Of a stretch of DNA of 64,000 nucleotides, positions 26,007-35,931 are shown in pieces. The notes under the pieces were generated by a model. The model was given only the letters and a program-made list of their open reading frames with translations. It was not told where the DNA came from and did no database searches. Position 1 is the first letter of the stretch. Each line of letters opens with the position of its first letter. A program made the position numbers and the translations under genes. The DNA comes from an uncultured Capnocytophaga sp. (lineage in GTDB: Bacteria > Bacteroidota > Bacteroidia > Flavobacteriales > Flavobacteriaceae): the NCBI RefSeq assembly GCF_938029845.1, contig NZ_CALHGG010000027.1, positions 1 to 64,000 on the forward strand. Reading direction: 5' to 3'.

Positions 26007-27896
26007 ATGAAAGGACAAATAAATGTTTCTGTGGAAAATATCTTTCCACTTATCAAAAAATTTCTATATAGTGACCATGAGATTTTCCTCCGTGAGCTGA
26101 TCTCCAACGCCACCGATGCCACTCTTAAGCTCAAACACCTCTGCCAAATTGGTGAAGCTAAAGTACCTTATGGCAATCCCCTTATTGAGGTAAAGGTGGA
26201 TAAGGAAGGGAAAAAGATACATATCATAGACCAAGGTATTGGAATGACCGAGGAAGAGGTCGAAAAATATATCAACCAAATCGCTTTCTCTGGAGCAGAA
26301 GAGTTCCTTAACAAATACAAAGACTCTGCCAAAGATACAGGGATCATTGGGCATTTTGGTTTAGGTTTCTATTCGGCTTTTATGGTAGCTGATAAGGTAG
26401 AAATCTTGACCCGCTCTTACCAAGAAGGAGCGCAAGCCGTACGTTGGGAGTGCGATGGTTCTCCAGCTTACAGTATAGAACCTATCCAGAAAGAAGGACA
26501 TGGTACCGAAATCATCCTGCATATAGCTGAAGACTCCACTGAGTTCTTGGAAGAGAGCAAAATACGCCAACTTCTTATAAAATATAACAAGTTCATGCCT
26601 ATTCCTATCAAGCTAGGCATGCGCAAGGAAGCCCTCCCCCGCCCTGAAAACGCTCCTGAGGACTACAAAACAGAATATAAGGAGGTAGATAATATCATCA
26701 ACAACCCTAATCCCGCTTGGACTAAACAGCCTTCAGAGCTTACCGATGAGGATTACAAGGCCTTCTACCATGAACTCTACCCTACGCAGTACGAAGATCC
26801 TATGTTCAGCATCCATCTGAATGTAGATTATCCTTTCCACCTTACAGGGATACTCTATTTCCCTAAGCTAAGCAATGACATGCAGTTGCAAAAGGATAGA
26901 ATCCAACTTTATCAAAACCAAGTCTTTGTAACTGACAATGTGGAAGGTATTGTCCCTGAGTTCTTGACCCTCTTACGTGGGGTGATAGACTCCCCTGATA
27001 TTCCACTAAATGTATCTCGTTCCTACCTCCAATCCGATGGAAATGTAAAGAAAATCTCTAGCTATGTAACTCGTAAGGTAGCCGATAAACTGCAATCTCT
27101 TTTCAAGGAAAATCGCGAAGATTTCGAAAAGAAATGGAACGATATCAAAATCGTGATAGAATATGGTATGCTCTCCGAAGAAAAATTCTTTGAGAAGGCT
27201 CAGAAATTTGCGCTATACCCTACTGTAAATGACAAATACTATACCTTCGAAGAGCTTTTAGAAAAGATAAAACCATTACAAACCAATAAGGACGAGCAAA
27301 CTATCATCCTCTATGCCAACAACAAGGAAGCCCAACACAGCTACATCGCGGAAGCAGAGGCTAAAGGTTATGAGGTACTCCTCTTGGACTCTCCACTGGT
27401 ATCTCACCTAATTCAGAAATTGGAGACTACTCAAGAGAAAATCTCCTTCGCCCGTGTAGATGCAGATTCCATAGAGAACCTCATCAAGAAAGAGGATACA
27501 CAAATCTCCAAACTTTCTGAGGAGGAAACCGAAAAGCTCAAGGACTTTGTAACCACTGCTATAGAGAATACCGCCTATACGGTACAACCAGAAGCCTTGG
27601 ATAGCGAAGCAACTCCTTTCCGTATCACCCAACCCGAATTCATACGTCGTATGAAAGAGATGCAAGTCGTAGGCGGGGGTATGGGCTTCGGAGGCTTCCC
27701 AGAGATGTACAATTTGGTAGTGAATACCAATAGCCCCTTAGCCAGTCAAATCCTCTCCACTACTGATGAGGCTGCTCGTAAGGCACTTATCAGTCAATCC
27801 TTTGACTTAGCGCGCCTATCTCAAGGTTTGCTCAAGGGAGAAGCACTAACCGCCTTTGTTAAGCGTAGCTTTAACTTAATGACAAGTGACAAATAA
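26007..27896 (+). CDS. htpG: Molecular chaperone HtpG (Hsp90)
   Basis: HtpG is the bacterial Hsp90, an ATP-dependent dimeric cytoplasmic chaperone that remodels client proteins with DnaK. From the ATG at 26007 (MKGQINVSVENIFPLIKKF) it has 629 residues; an in-frame ATG at 25956 lies upstream of the -7 box and is excluded. The GHKL ATPase motifs are ELISNATDAT near 29, DQGIGMT near 70 and GHFGLGFYSAFMV near 109. The middle-domain NVSRSYLQSD catalytic-Arg region is near 330. The C-terminal dimerisation domain is complete. It sits between paralogous metallopeptidase genes on the other strand, and a perfect hairpin terminator follows. Confidence 0.97.
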   Translation: MKGQINVSVENIFPLIKKFLYSDHEIFLRELISNATDATLKLKHLCQIGEAKVPYGNPLIEVKVDKEGKKIHIIDQGIGMTEEEVEKYINQIAFSGAEEFLNKYKDSAKDTGIIGHFGLGFYSAFMVADKVEILTRSYQEGAQAVRWECDGSPAYSIEPIQKEGHGTEIILHIAEDSTEFLEESKIRQLLIKYNKFMPIPIKLGMRKEALPRPENAPEDYKTEYKEVDNIINNPNPAWTKQPSELTDEDYKAFYHELYPTQYEDPMFSIHLNVDYPFHLTGILYFPKLSNDMQLQKDRIQLYQNQVFVTDNVEGIVPEFLTLLRGVIDSPDIPLNVSRSYLQSDGNVKKISSYVTRKVADKLQSLFKENREDFEKKWNDIKIVIEYGMLSEEKFFEKAQKFALYPTVNDKYYTFEELLEKIKPLQTNKDEQTIILYANNKEAQHSYIAEAEAKGYEVLLLDSPLVSHLIQKLETTQEKISFARVDADSIENLIKKEDTQISKLSEEETEKLKDFVTTAIENTAYTVQPEALDSEATPFRITQPEFIRRMKEMQVVGGGMGFGGFPEMYNLVVNTNSPLASQILSTTDEAARKALISQSFDLARLSQGLLKGEALTAFVKRSFNLMTSDK

Positions 27897-27917
27897 TAAA
27901 GATCAATAACAAGTGAT

Positions 27918-27958
27918 TAATGACCAATGACGAATAAACTATTTGTCATTGGTCATTA
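27918..27958 (+). terminator. Terminator of htpG
   Basis: TAATGACCAATGAC and GTCATTGGTCATTA form a perfect 14-bp stem with a 13-nt loop, 22 bp after the htpG stop. The arms are built from the TAATGAC-type 7-mers common in this genome. Confidence 0.7.
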
Positions 27959-28019
27959 TCTTTAGGTGCTTACGCAACTGTCCATCCTATGGTTAGTTTT
28001 ACTTTTTACCTTTTCTCCT

Positions 28020-31000
28020 TTACCTTAAATAGAGGAATCCTTTTTTTGTTTCCTGCCTTCCACTATGGGTATAGGAAAGTATATAGAAATAAGTACCTGA
28101 AGAAAGACGCTGTCCGCTAGCAACGACCCCTTTTACATTAGCATAACCTGTAAATAGATCTCCTTGGTCTTGGTAATGAGTACTTTTATATACAATAAGT
28201 CCCATTTCATTGAAGATCACCACCTCAATAGGCGTATTAGGGTCTGTATTCTCTACTCTAAAGTAGTTTTCAGTAGATACACCATTATATACCTCTATCT
28301 GTTTGATTTCTTCTACTCTATCAGGAATAGGTTGTGGATCAAGGCTAGGCACTGGCTTAGGTTTGGGTTCCGGAGTCGGTGCTGGCTCAGGTTTGGGTTC
28401 CGGAGTAGGCACTGGCTCAGGTTTGGGTTCCGGAGTTGGTGCTGGTTTAGGATCAGGTTCCGGAGTTGGCGCTGGATCGGGTTTGGGTTTAGGGACTAGA
28501 GTGATGGTCTGGGTATGGGTTGTCTTGTTACCACAGGCATCAGTGGCTATCCATTGGTATAACACTTTGGTAGGAGTGCCTGCTACTTCTGTTTTTTGGA
28601 ACACAACGGTTGCCTCGCCACAATCATCGGTTGCGGTAAGGGTTTGCTCATCAGGCAGAGGGCTGCCTTCCTCTATACTCCTATCTTGTGGAAGCGTACC
28701 TACAAAGACAGGAGGAGTATTATCCACCACCTTTATCAATTGCGTATAGTGTATGGCTACACCACAACGATCTGTTGCCGTATATATACGCATAATAGCA
28801 TAGGAGTGAGGGCAAGAACCAGGTTGTTTTATATCCTCATAAGTGAGGGTTATAGGAGGGCATCCCCCTTCAGTAGGCAATATTATTGCTTCGGGAAGTG
28901 TCTCCGTACAAGATAATTCTATATCCTTGGGAAGGTTTGCTGTCAAAAAACTAAGAGGTGCTCTGGGGGTAATGGTAATAACCTGTGTATGAGTGGTTCT
29001 ATTATTACAATTATCCTCAGCCACCCATTGGTAAATCACCTTAGCGAGCCTTCCTCCTTTAAGTTGTTGTTGCTGATAAGTAGTTACTCTTACCCCTTGA
29101 CAATTATCGGTAGCCGTAAGGTTCGCCTGTAGTGGTATAGGTGTTCCCTCCTCTATGGTTAAGTCTTTAGGCAAAGGTTCCACAAAGACTGGAGGCTGTT
29201 CGTCCTTAATCATAATTATCTGTTCAAAAGTAAGATCGGCCTGGCACTCATCTGTAAAGATATAAGTTCGCTTGATAGCATAACAAGCCTCAGTTGTTGC
29301 TACTGGCTGCTGTTGCATAGTTTCAGTAATGACTCCACACCCCCCTTGTAGGGCTAGAGTGGCAGGAGCAGGAACAGCCTCCCTACAAGAAACCGTAAGC
29401 TGCTGTGAAGGGAGTGAACCACTCACAAAGGCCAAAGGTTCTGTCTTAGGCTTGGGTTGGGGCTTGGGCGCAGGTGTTTCTCCCCCTTCAGGCTTAGAAG
29501 TAGGGAAACTTATCTTGTTCTCCCCAATGAGTATCAATTGGGTATGAGTGATATAGTTACCACAACTATCCTCCGCCCTGAAAGTACGTTCTATCGCTGT
29601 ATTGGGCGCATAGCCAGTCGTATTGCGGTGATCTTGGTAGCTTACCACAGGGGTTGTACAGCCGCCTGTGGCAGTAGGTAACTGCACCGCAGGAACATCT
29701 GTCTCTGTTCCTACTGAAACATCCTTAGGCAAGGAAGCTGCGACAAATTGTAGGGGGGCTGGCGACTGATTGTCTTTCTCTAGGATAAACCCTCCGTCCT
29801 TATAAGGAGATTTTGTAGAAAGGGCATAAGCTAAACCATCGATTACTTCTACCTTGATGACTCCCTGCCCTTTGGGATTACCAAAATACCCATGAGTGGT
29901 ACCAATGGATACATTGGGAAGCGTTATCTCACAACTACCATTATTGGGGGCTTCCCCTACAAGGACATACTTATAGGTCTTCCCTGAATCATCAGAGAGG
30001 AGAATACGCACTTTGCTCTCTGGAAAAAAAATATCTGTATCCACCTGCCAATGAAGCGTAAGGCGATCGCCTGCATGATACACCTTATTGGGCTTGTACT
30101 TGGCTCCATTATCAAACCCTTGTATCTCAAAGGGTTTCCCTTTTACTATCTTGACTTTGGTTTCCACTACATCATATTGGGGAACATGATGAGGATTGTC
30201 CTTATTATGGTCAGCCACACCCAACCAAAAAGTAAATGTACCAGGATGATAGGAGACTGTACCCTTGGCCACGGCAAAGGTATTACGTTCCACCTCCAAC
30301 CATTCCTCTTGGAAACGGATATGATTGTTTGCTGAGCCTTTATAAGTGAGAAACTGCGCATTGGATCGGGAAGAATGAAAGCGCCTATCAGCAGGATGTG
30401 CCATATAGGTAAGCGCATCCCCTTCGGGATCAGTAGCTGTGAGGTAGAACTGGAAGTAGGTGTCTTGAGGTATTACATATTCCTGCTTAAGGCGTGCCCG
30501 CTCCAAGGAAGGTGGCCTATTTTGTGTCTTAACCCCGTATACTAGGTTACTTCCGGTACCCTCTACCCTCTTTCCCTTTTCTTGGGTATAGGCTTTATCG
30601 GCATAGTACGCCATGGAATTGCCTAAGAAAGCACGAATAATCTGAACACTAATGAGAGAGAAGAAATCGCGGGGGTACTCATGGCCATAGCTCATGATAG
30701 ACTGTCCACTATCGGTTTCTGTCTTTTCAGAATATTGTCCTCCGTTGGAGAAAGTATGGTCGGCACCAAACATGTGTCCTATCTCATGTGCTATGGTAGA
30801 GGGGCCAACGGGACGAGCGGCAGCGCACGCTTTCTGGTGCTCCTGATAGGCTGCATATACCGCTGCTAAACCATTGTAACGCTCCCTAAAGTTGGTTAGA
30901 ATAACCGCCAAATCATATTTCTTAGGGTCGTATTTTTTGTTAAAGACAATAGTACCATTATTAACCACTTCATTTCCTCCCTGTATATTAGGGAAAAGTG

Positions 31001-31715
31001 CTTCTTCTGGGGAAGTAAAGATCAGTTGATCATCATCTATCAGTTCAAAATGAACCCCTATATCGTTGCCATAGAGTTCATTAAGAAAAGTCTCAGTAGC
31101 ATACCAAAAAGCCCTTATCTTAGCCTTATCCCTATTGAAAGGTTTCTTCATAACGTAATAGCTATAATCCACAGGCATAGCCAAACGATACTCACGCCAT
31201 ACTCCATCGGTATGAATTAAGCTATTGGGGTAAAGCAAGTTATATGGCTTGGGCTGGGTGATAGGAGGGTCATTTTTGTCCTCATCACTTTCGGGAAACA
31301 TATTACGAAAACCCACGCCACGGTTGGCTTTAGGAGCATTTTTCTTCTGAATAGTTGTTGCCCCACAACGTGTTTTCCGCTCTTGGGTGAGTTCTAGAAC
31401 TCCTTTATCAGAAACGGTCAATACATAGTCCTTCCCTCCGTAGAGGATTTCCCCAAAGAGCGTTTGCTCACTAAGGGAAAGGGTACCTACAAAGGTCTCC
31501 TAATAGTAGCCTACAAAGGAACGATACCCTTTGTTGTTGAATTTCCCTTGGCGTTCTTGCCAATGGATAGGAAGCGCCTCCTTTGTATGAGGAAGTGTAA
31601 GAGACCATACTACGGAAGAGGGGGCAAAGTGTGCATATATCGCTTGCAGATTGTCCTGTGCCTGAGCTATTTGTATTCCTATCAGTAGAAATAAACAGCG
31701 TAAGATTGCTTTCAT
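28020..31715 (-). pseudogene. T9SS-exported metallopeptidase, paralogue 3, interrupted by an in-frame amber codon
   Basis: The gene reads through as one frame from the ATG at 31713-31715 (signal MKAILRCLFLLIGIQIAQAQ) to 28020, except for a single TAG at 31500-31502 after residue 71. Alignment with paralogue 1 ([13 protein letters not shown] versus GYRSFVGYY-stop-ETF) shows the stop replacing a Glu with no gap, so one base change such as GAG to TAG explains it. Beyond it are a complete catalytic domain (HEIGHMFGADH, Met-turn QSIMSYG), an Ig-like segment, four or five HYR-like domains, a short Pro-rich linker of about five units, and a type B sorting domain ending KGFLYLR. A TTG at 31421 could restart translation, but without a signal peptide. 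Confidence 0.85.
28338..28496 (-). repeat. Short coding Pro-rich repeat (PTPEPKPEPA)
   Basis: About five 10-residue units of the same kind as in paralogues 1 and 2 ([10 protein letters not shown] and variants). This is the shortest linker of the three genes. Confidence 0.75.
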
Positions 31716-31927
31716 CTCAAAAGAAGATTATCAAGACGCTAATTTACGATTTTTCCCTAAACAAACCTAATAACTTCTAATTTTTTATTTTTAATTTACA
31801 TCAAAAGCAAAAACTCAAAGCATTTTATTAACGTAAGTTCGAGATAACAAAAAACTATCCTCAGATTTTTACAGTTTTTTATAAGACATAGACACGAACT
31901 ACCAAACAAACACCAGCAAATAGAAAT

Positions 31928-31948
31928 TAGTCACTTGTCATTAGTCAC
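31928..31948. repeat. 7-bp degenerate tandem array at the M23 gene 3' end
   Basis: TAGTCAC, TTGTCAT, TAGTCAC in direct succession, ending 4 bp before the stop codon of the M23 peptidase gene. Confidence 0.5.
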
Positions 31949-31952
31949 TAAA

Positions 31953-33671
31953 TTATGGTTTATATACCAAAGGAATGGTAAGTACACTTTCGTTGCCCAC
32001 TTTGTCGGAAACGGTAAGTTCAAAGGTATAGTCCTCGTCGGAGGTGAAATAGCGGTCGGCTAGGGTGAATGTGAGTGTCTTATCCTTATGCTCGTACTCC
32101 ATAAGTACCCATTTGCCATTGATTGTAGCGGAGAATTTGCCTATACCACTGAAATCATCAGTAACGTTCACCTTGAGTTTGTCGAGCTTAGCAATATTAT
32201 TCTTTACCTTAGAAAAGTTTAGTGGCTTTATCACAGGTGCTTTTGTATCAGTTGCCAACACAAAACGCCCTAAAGTCTTCACCTTTGCCGAAACAATATT
32301 GTCCTTATGATAGGTGTATTGGTAATATTTCTTAGAATTTTTACCCTTTACAGAGGCAACACACACATAAGGGAGTTGTGCTTCGGTATATTTGGAAGCG
32401 TCAAATACGACATTGTATTGATTTTTGAGAGGTTGGGTAGGAGCCACAACCGAAAGAGTATCCCCTTTTTGTTTTACCTCAATAAAAGTATCTTGGAAAA
32501 AGGTATCTTCGGGGATATATACGGTCATATTTTCCGTTTTATACATATTATCACGCTTGGCAACAAGAGGTGTACCTTTGCTTTCAGGTCTTAATCCTGT
32601 GATAGGTTCTTTTTTACCGTCTATGGTAAGGTTGAGAGTGGTGATATTCTTATTGAAGTCCTCTATCTTAACCTCTACAAGGTAAGTCATACCGTCCTCC
32701 ACTTGGATAATTCCATCACTTTCCTGTGGAGTTGTGTAGATAGAGAGCTTATTTTGAGGTTCTCTATATAAGCGCTGTACCCTCGTTCCTGTTTTCACAT
32801 AAAGAGGGAAGTCAATAAGCGTATTCAGATAAGGATCTTCACCCTTAACAAGTTCATCAAAGGTATAAGAGAGTTTCTCACTGCCATTGACCCATAGGGA
32901 GATCTTATACACCCCATAGGAGTTGCGCGTGCCCGTCATCTTGTCCAAGGTATATACGCCCAAGCCTATACGCCCTTGGGCAGTAATCTTGGAAGTGAGG
33001 TATTCATCCGTATTCTTATCCTTGCCCAAGAGTACATTGCGCTCCTCCTGTATACCCTCAATAGCGGACTCCTCCCCTATGGGGTAGGCCACGAGCTTAT
33101 ATACCAAGGGAGCTATATCGTCCTCGGAGGGATAACCAAAGAGCAAAGGGTTATAGGCATTGGTGGTTTGTGTATCACGTATTTCATAGTGCAGGTGAGG
33201 GCCTGCGCTGCCGCCAGTATTCCCACTAAGGGCTACCCAATCCCCTTTTTTGACAGGAAAATCAGTAGGCTTGAACTCTATTTCCACATCGTATTTTTCC
33301 AACAGATATTGGCGTTCCTTGACAAATTTCTCTATCTCAGGGGCAAACTTCTGCAAGTGTGCATATACAGTGGTATAGCCATTGGGGTGGTCTATATACA
33401 TCACCTTGCCATAGCCATAGGTACTCACCTTAATACAAGAAACAAAGCCCTCTGCAGCAGCATATACCTTGAGCCCTTCCTTACCATCGGTTTTGATATC
33501 TAAGCCTCCATGAAAGTGGTTGGGGCGCAATTCGCAGAAATTCCCTGCATAAGAAAGCGGAATATCCAAGGGTGAACCAAAATAATCCTTGGGGAATTCC
33601 CTTTGTGGGGCTGCCTTCTGCTGGGCATACAATAGAGAAAAAGAAAAAAATGCAATAAGAAAACGCAACAT
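31953..33671 (-). CDS. Secreted M23 family metallopeptidase (peptidoglycan endopeptidase-like)
   Basis: A predicted periplasmic or surface protein of 572 residues with signal MLRFLIAFFSFSLLYAQQ. The LytM/M23 domain comes early (about residues 50-175). Zinc and catalytic motifs are visible: HGGLDIKTDG (HxxxD) near 54, VYAHLQKF (HxH family His) near 102 and AGPHLHYEIRDTQTTNAYNP (HxH) near 156. About 400 residues of beta-rich C-terminal sequence follow, with no sorting domain. Such proteins cleave peptide cross-links or regulate amidases. It starts 5 bp after the stop of the Tai4-like lipoprotein gene and is probably cotranscribed with it. An intact HxH suggests activity. Confidence 0.9.
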   Translation of the reverse strand: MLRFLIAFFSFSLLYAQQKAAPQREFPKDYFGSPLDIPLSYAGNFCELRPNHFHGGLDIKTDGKEGLKVYAAAEGFVSCIKVSTYGYGKVMYIDHPNGYTTVYAHLQKFAPEIEKFVKERQYLLEKYDVEIEFKPTDFPVKKGDWVALSGNTGGSAGPHLHYEIRDTQTTNAYNPLLFGYPSEDDIAPLVYKLVAYPIGEESAIEGIQEERNVLLGKDKNTDEYLTSKITAQGRIGLGVYTLDKMTGTRNSYGVYKISLWVNGSEKLSYTFDELVKGEDPYLNTLIDFPLYVKTGTRVQRLYREPQNKLSIYTTPQESDGIIQVEDGMTYLVEVKIEDFNKNITTLNLTIDGKKEPITGLRPESKGTPLVAKRDNMYKTENMTVYIPEDTFFQDTFIEVKQKGDTLSVVAPTQPLKNQYNVVFDASKYTEAQLPYVCVASVKGKNSKKYYQYTYHKDNIVSAKVKTLGRFVLATDTKAPVIKPLNFSKVKNNIAKLDKLKVNVTDDFSGIGKFSATINGKWVLMEYEHKDKTLTFTLADRYFTSDEDYTFELTVSDKVGNESVLTIPLVYKP

Positions 33672-33676
33672 AGTCG

Positions 33677-34615
33677 TTAGTTGTTAGTTGTCAATTGTTT
33701 AAGAGAGTCTATATATTTTTCAAGAGTTTTACTATTATAGAAGTCTATACACTTCATGATAATAAGATAGGTTTTTGCTGTATCTCCTTCTAAGGGTTTA
33801 GCTTTATATGGTTTTTGATGCCACTTCTCTACAAGCCCAGTCAGTGCTGGAATTTCTTTTGTAAGACTACTATCCAAAGCACTACTATAAGCGGCTATGC
33901 TATTATCAAAAGCCAAATGATATTGGTCAGGTGCTTGCTGGCTGATTTGTTCTGCTTCATACTCCATGCAATCACAAAAGGCTATATTTTTAAGCAGCAA
34001 CCATTTGTCTTCTACTGTTTTATGTTTTTTCTGTAAGAGAGGTTTCTTGTAATAAGGAGCAGGCGCTGTTTTTGTATCAGGAGCTATATACTGCTGATTG
34101 TCTGCATATCGCTCTTTTAGCTCTTTGCTGGCCGAATCCAAATACTCCTTTAGTCCCTCACTATTGTAGAAATCCAAGCACTTCATATAAGTAGGATATG
34201 CTTTTTGTGGCGCATTTCTTTGATACATATTGTAATAAGGCTTGTCTAACCATTGGCTTACGAGCCTATCGAGGGTAGGATTTGCAACAATCCACTCCAA
34301 ATCTAAATTACTACACTGTACATATCCTCCTAAAGTGCCATCTGGTATCCATGTATAGGCATGAGGGTTTTGCTTTCCTATACGTGTGTGTTCTTGTCCT
34401 AAGCACTTGCAGAAAGCCACATTTTTAAGCATCAGGATATCATCCTCTAAGGTTTTGTAAGGTTTCATAGTAAGCACCTCCTGTTGTTCATCTGTATTTT
34501 TAGGCTGAGTAAAACTCTCTTGAGGAGGCGTTTTTTGAATCCTCTGCTCATTATTCTTTCTATTAGAACAACTCAACAAGCCTATAAAGAATAATATAAA
34601 CAAACTGTGTTTCAT
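33677..34615 (-). CDS. Lipoprotein with two tandem Tai4-like domains
   Basis: 312 residues from the ATG at 34613-34615 (MKHSLFILFFIGLLSCSNRK), with lipobox LLSC. This start is preferred over one 47 codons upstream because the -7 box TACCTTTG (34646-34653) lies between them. Two homologous repeats are plain. Each opens KTxEDxxLLLKNxAFCxC and closes with YxxxMKCxDFYNSxxLxxYxDS, and each has a mid Pro-Tyr (WLDKPYY, WHQKPYK). The pattern of two Cys, a C-terminal MKCLDFYNS and a helical fold resembles Tai4, the immunity protein against T6SS Tae4 amidases, which is normally a single domain. The match is from memory and needs a profile search. Its neighbour is an M23 peptidase. Confidence 0.55.
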   Translation of the reverse strand: MKHSLFILFFIGLLSCSNRKNNEQRIQKTPPQESFTQPKNTDEQQEVLTMKPYKTLEDDILMLKNVAFCKCLGQEHTRIGKQNPHAYTWIPDGTLGGYVQCSNLDLEWIVANPTLDRLVSQWLDKPYYNMYQRNAPQKAYPTYMKCLDFYNSEGLKEYLDSASKELKERYADNQQYIAPDTKTAPAPYYKKPLLQKKHKTVEDKWLLLKNIAFCDCMEYEAEQISQQAPDQYHLAFDNSIAAYSSALDSSLTKEIPALTGLVEKWHQKPYKAKPLEGDTAKTYLIIMKCIDFYNSKTLEKYIDSLKQLTTNN

Positions 34616-34645
34616 ACATTGTAACTCATAGTTCAAATTTTTGGG

Positions 34646-34653
34646 CAAAGGTA
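34646..34653 (-). promoter_or_regulatory. Candidate -7 box of the Tai4-like / M23 operon
   Basis: TACCTTTG on the minus strand, 31 bp from the ATG at 34615. It sets the start of the lipoprotein gene. Confidence 0.5.
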
Positions 34654-34731
34654 CTAAATATTTCTCAGAACCGATAAAATCACTATCAAAAAAATCTATA
34701 TAATTATGAGCTACAATTCCTTTTTTTGTAG

Positions 34732-34739
34732 TAAATTTG
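34732..34739 (+). promoter_or_regulatory. Candidate -7 box of the fixH-like operon
   Basis: TAAATTTG, 20 bp before the ATG at 34759. No clear -33 TTTG. Confidence 0.45.
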
Positions 34740-34758
34740 CTCACAAAAAAAGACACCT

Positions 34759-35220
34759 ATGAAATTTACTTGGGGTACAGGCATTCTTCTTGCTATCTTG
34801 GCCTTTGCAGGCTTTATTACATACTTCTTTGTCATTACTTTAGTGGATAAAAAGTATGATCATGAGCTAGTTACCGAGAACTATTACGCTCAAGAGTTAG
34901 ATTTTCAAAAAAATATAGATGCCGAAAAACAGACCTTAGAGGCGCATATGCAAGTGGATATGGCTTATACGCCAGGCGCCAAAGAGGGTATTCGCCTTGA
35001 TTTCCCTACTGCCGTAATAGGTAAAGAGGTGATTGGTGTGATCTTCTGCTATCGCCCATCGGATAGCAAATTGGACTTCACCCTACCTATCACCGCCCTT
35101 GATGGTTGTTCGCTAATGATTCCCGACAACCTACTCAAGGAAGGACGTTGGAATATTCGTGTGGAATACGGCTTTGAGGGAAAGAATTACTTAAGCTTGT
35201 TTGACAAAGTCAATTATTAG
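34759..35220 (+). CDS. FixH family protein
   Basis: A 153-residue membrane-anchored protein of the FixH (CcoG-adjacent) family, which helps assemble cbb3-type cytochrome oxidase. An N-terminal transmembrane helix (residues 6-27, ILLAILAFAGFITYFFVIT) is followed by the conserved LVDKKYDHELVTENYYAQELDFQ and a periplasmic beta domain. Length is normal. The next gene begins at the base after its stop codon, so translation is likely coupled. The ccoNOPG oxidase genes that usually precede fixH are not upstream, where a divergent lipoprotein gene lies instead. Confidence 0.85.
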   Translation: MKFTWGTGILLAILAFAGFITYFFVITLVDKKYDHELVTENYYAQELDFQKNIDAEKQTLEAHMQVDMAYTPGAKEGIRLDFPTAVIGKEVIGVIFCYRPSDSKLDFTLPITALDGCSLMIPDNLLKEGRWNIRVEYGFEGKNYLSLFDKVNY

Positions 35221-35919
35221 ATGTTCATCCTTGCTTTCTCTTTGGGACTCATTGGCAGTCTGCACTGTGTAGGCATGTGTGGTCCTATTGCCCTTTTACT
35301 GCCCTTACAAAGACAGCGAAAGGTCTTCCGCTGGATACAGTTAGGGGCTTATTTCTTGGGAAAAACCCTCGCCTATACCCTTATAGGACTGCTCTTTGGC
35401 ATAGTGGGAGAAGGGCTTTTTATAGCTGAATACCAACAAGAATTTTCTATCTTGGCAGGTCTTGTCATGATAGGTATGGGACTTTTTTCGCTCTTACATA
35501 TTTCACTAAAGGGCATACAGAATCCCTTACTCAAAGGCTTTGCCTTGCTGAAAAATGCCTTAGGGCGACAACTAACAAAAAAGACCCTATCAAGTTCGCT
35601 CTTCATAGGTTTTCTCAATGGGTTTCTACCTTGTGGATTGGTATATACGGCACTATTTGGCGCCTTGGCTATGGGAAACTTGAGGGATAGTATGGGCTAT
35701 ATGACTGCCTTTGGGCTAGGTACCATTCCGCTGATGTTACTGCTAGTCGTCTTAGGAGATTTCCTGCCTGTGGGCTTGCGTCGCCAGCTGAACCAGTGGC
35801 TCCCCATGGTAGTCATTGTCGTTGGAATACTCTTTGTACTACGTGGCTTGGGGCTAGGAATTCCTTACCTCTCCCCTGCCGATACCCACTTATTACTGCA
35901 CCCCAAGGGGGATTGTTAA
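35221..35919 (+). CDS. Sulfite exporter TauE/SafE family (UreH-like) membrane protein
   Basis: A 232-residue integral membrane protein with about six helices, beginning MFILAFSLGLIGSLHCVGMC. The GSLHCVGMCGP block near residues 12-22 and the internal repeat NGFLPCGLVYTALFGALAMG near 138 are the signatures of the UreH/CcoS-associated transmembrane family, whose paired Cys residues may bind metal. Members next to fixH are thought to deliver copper or otherwise help mature cbb3 oxidase; that role is inferred here. It is coupled directly to fixH and 12 bp upstream of the C45-like gene. Confidence 0.85.
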   Translation: MFILAFSLGLIGSLHCVGMCGPIALLLPLQRQRKVFRWIQLGAYFLGKTLAYTLIGLLFGIVGEGLFIAEYQQEFSILAGLVMIGMGLFSLLHISLKGIQNPLLKGFALLKNALGRQLTKKTLSSSLFIGFLNGFLPCGLVYTALFGALAMGNLRDSMGYMTAFGLGTIPLMLLLVVLGDFLPVGLRRQLNQWLPMVVIVVGILFVLRGLGLGIPYLSPADTHLLLHPKGDC

Positions 35920-35931
35920 GCTCAAAACACT

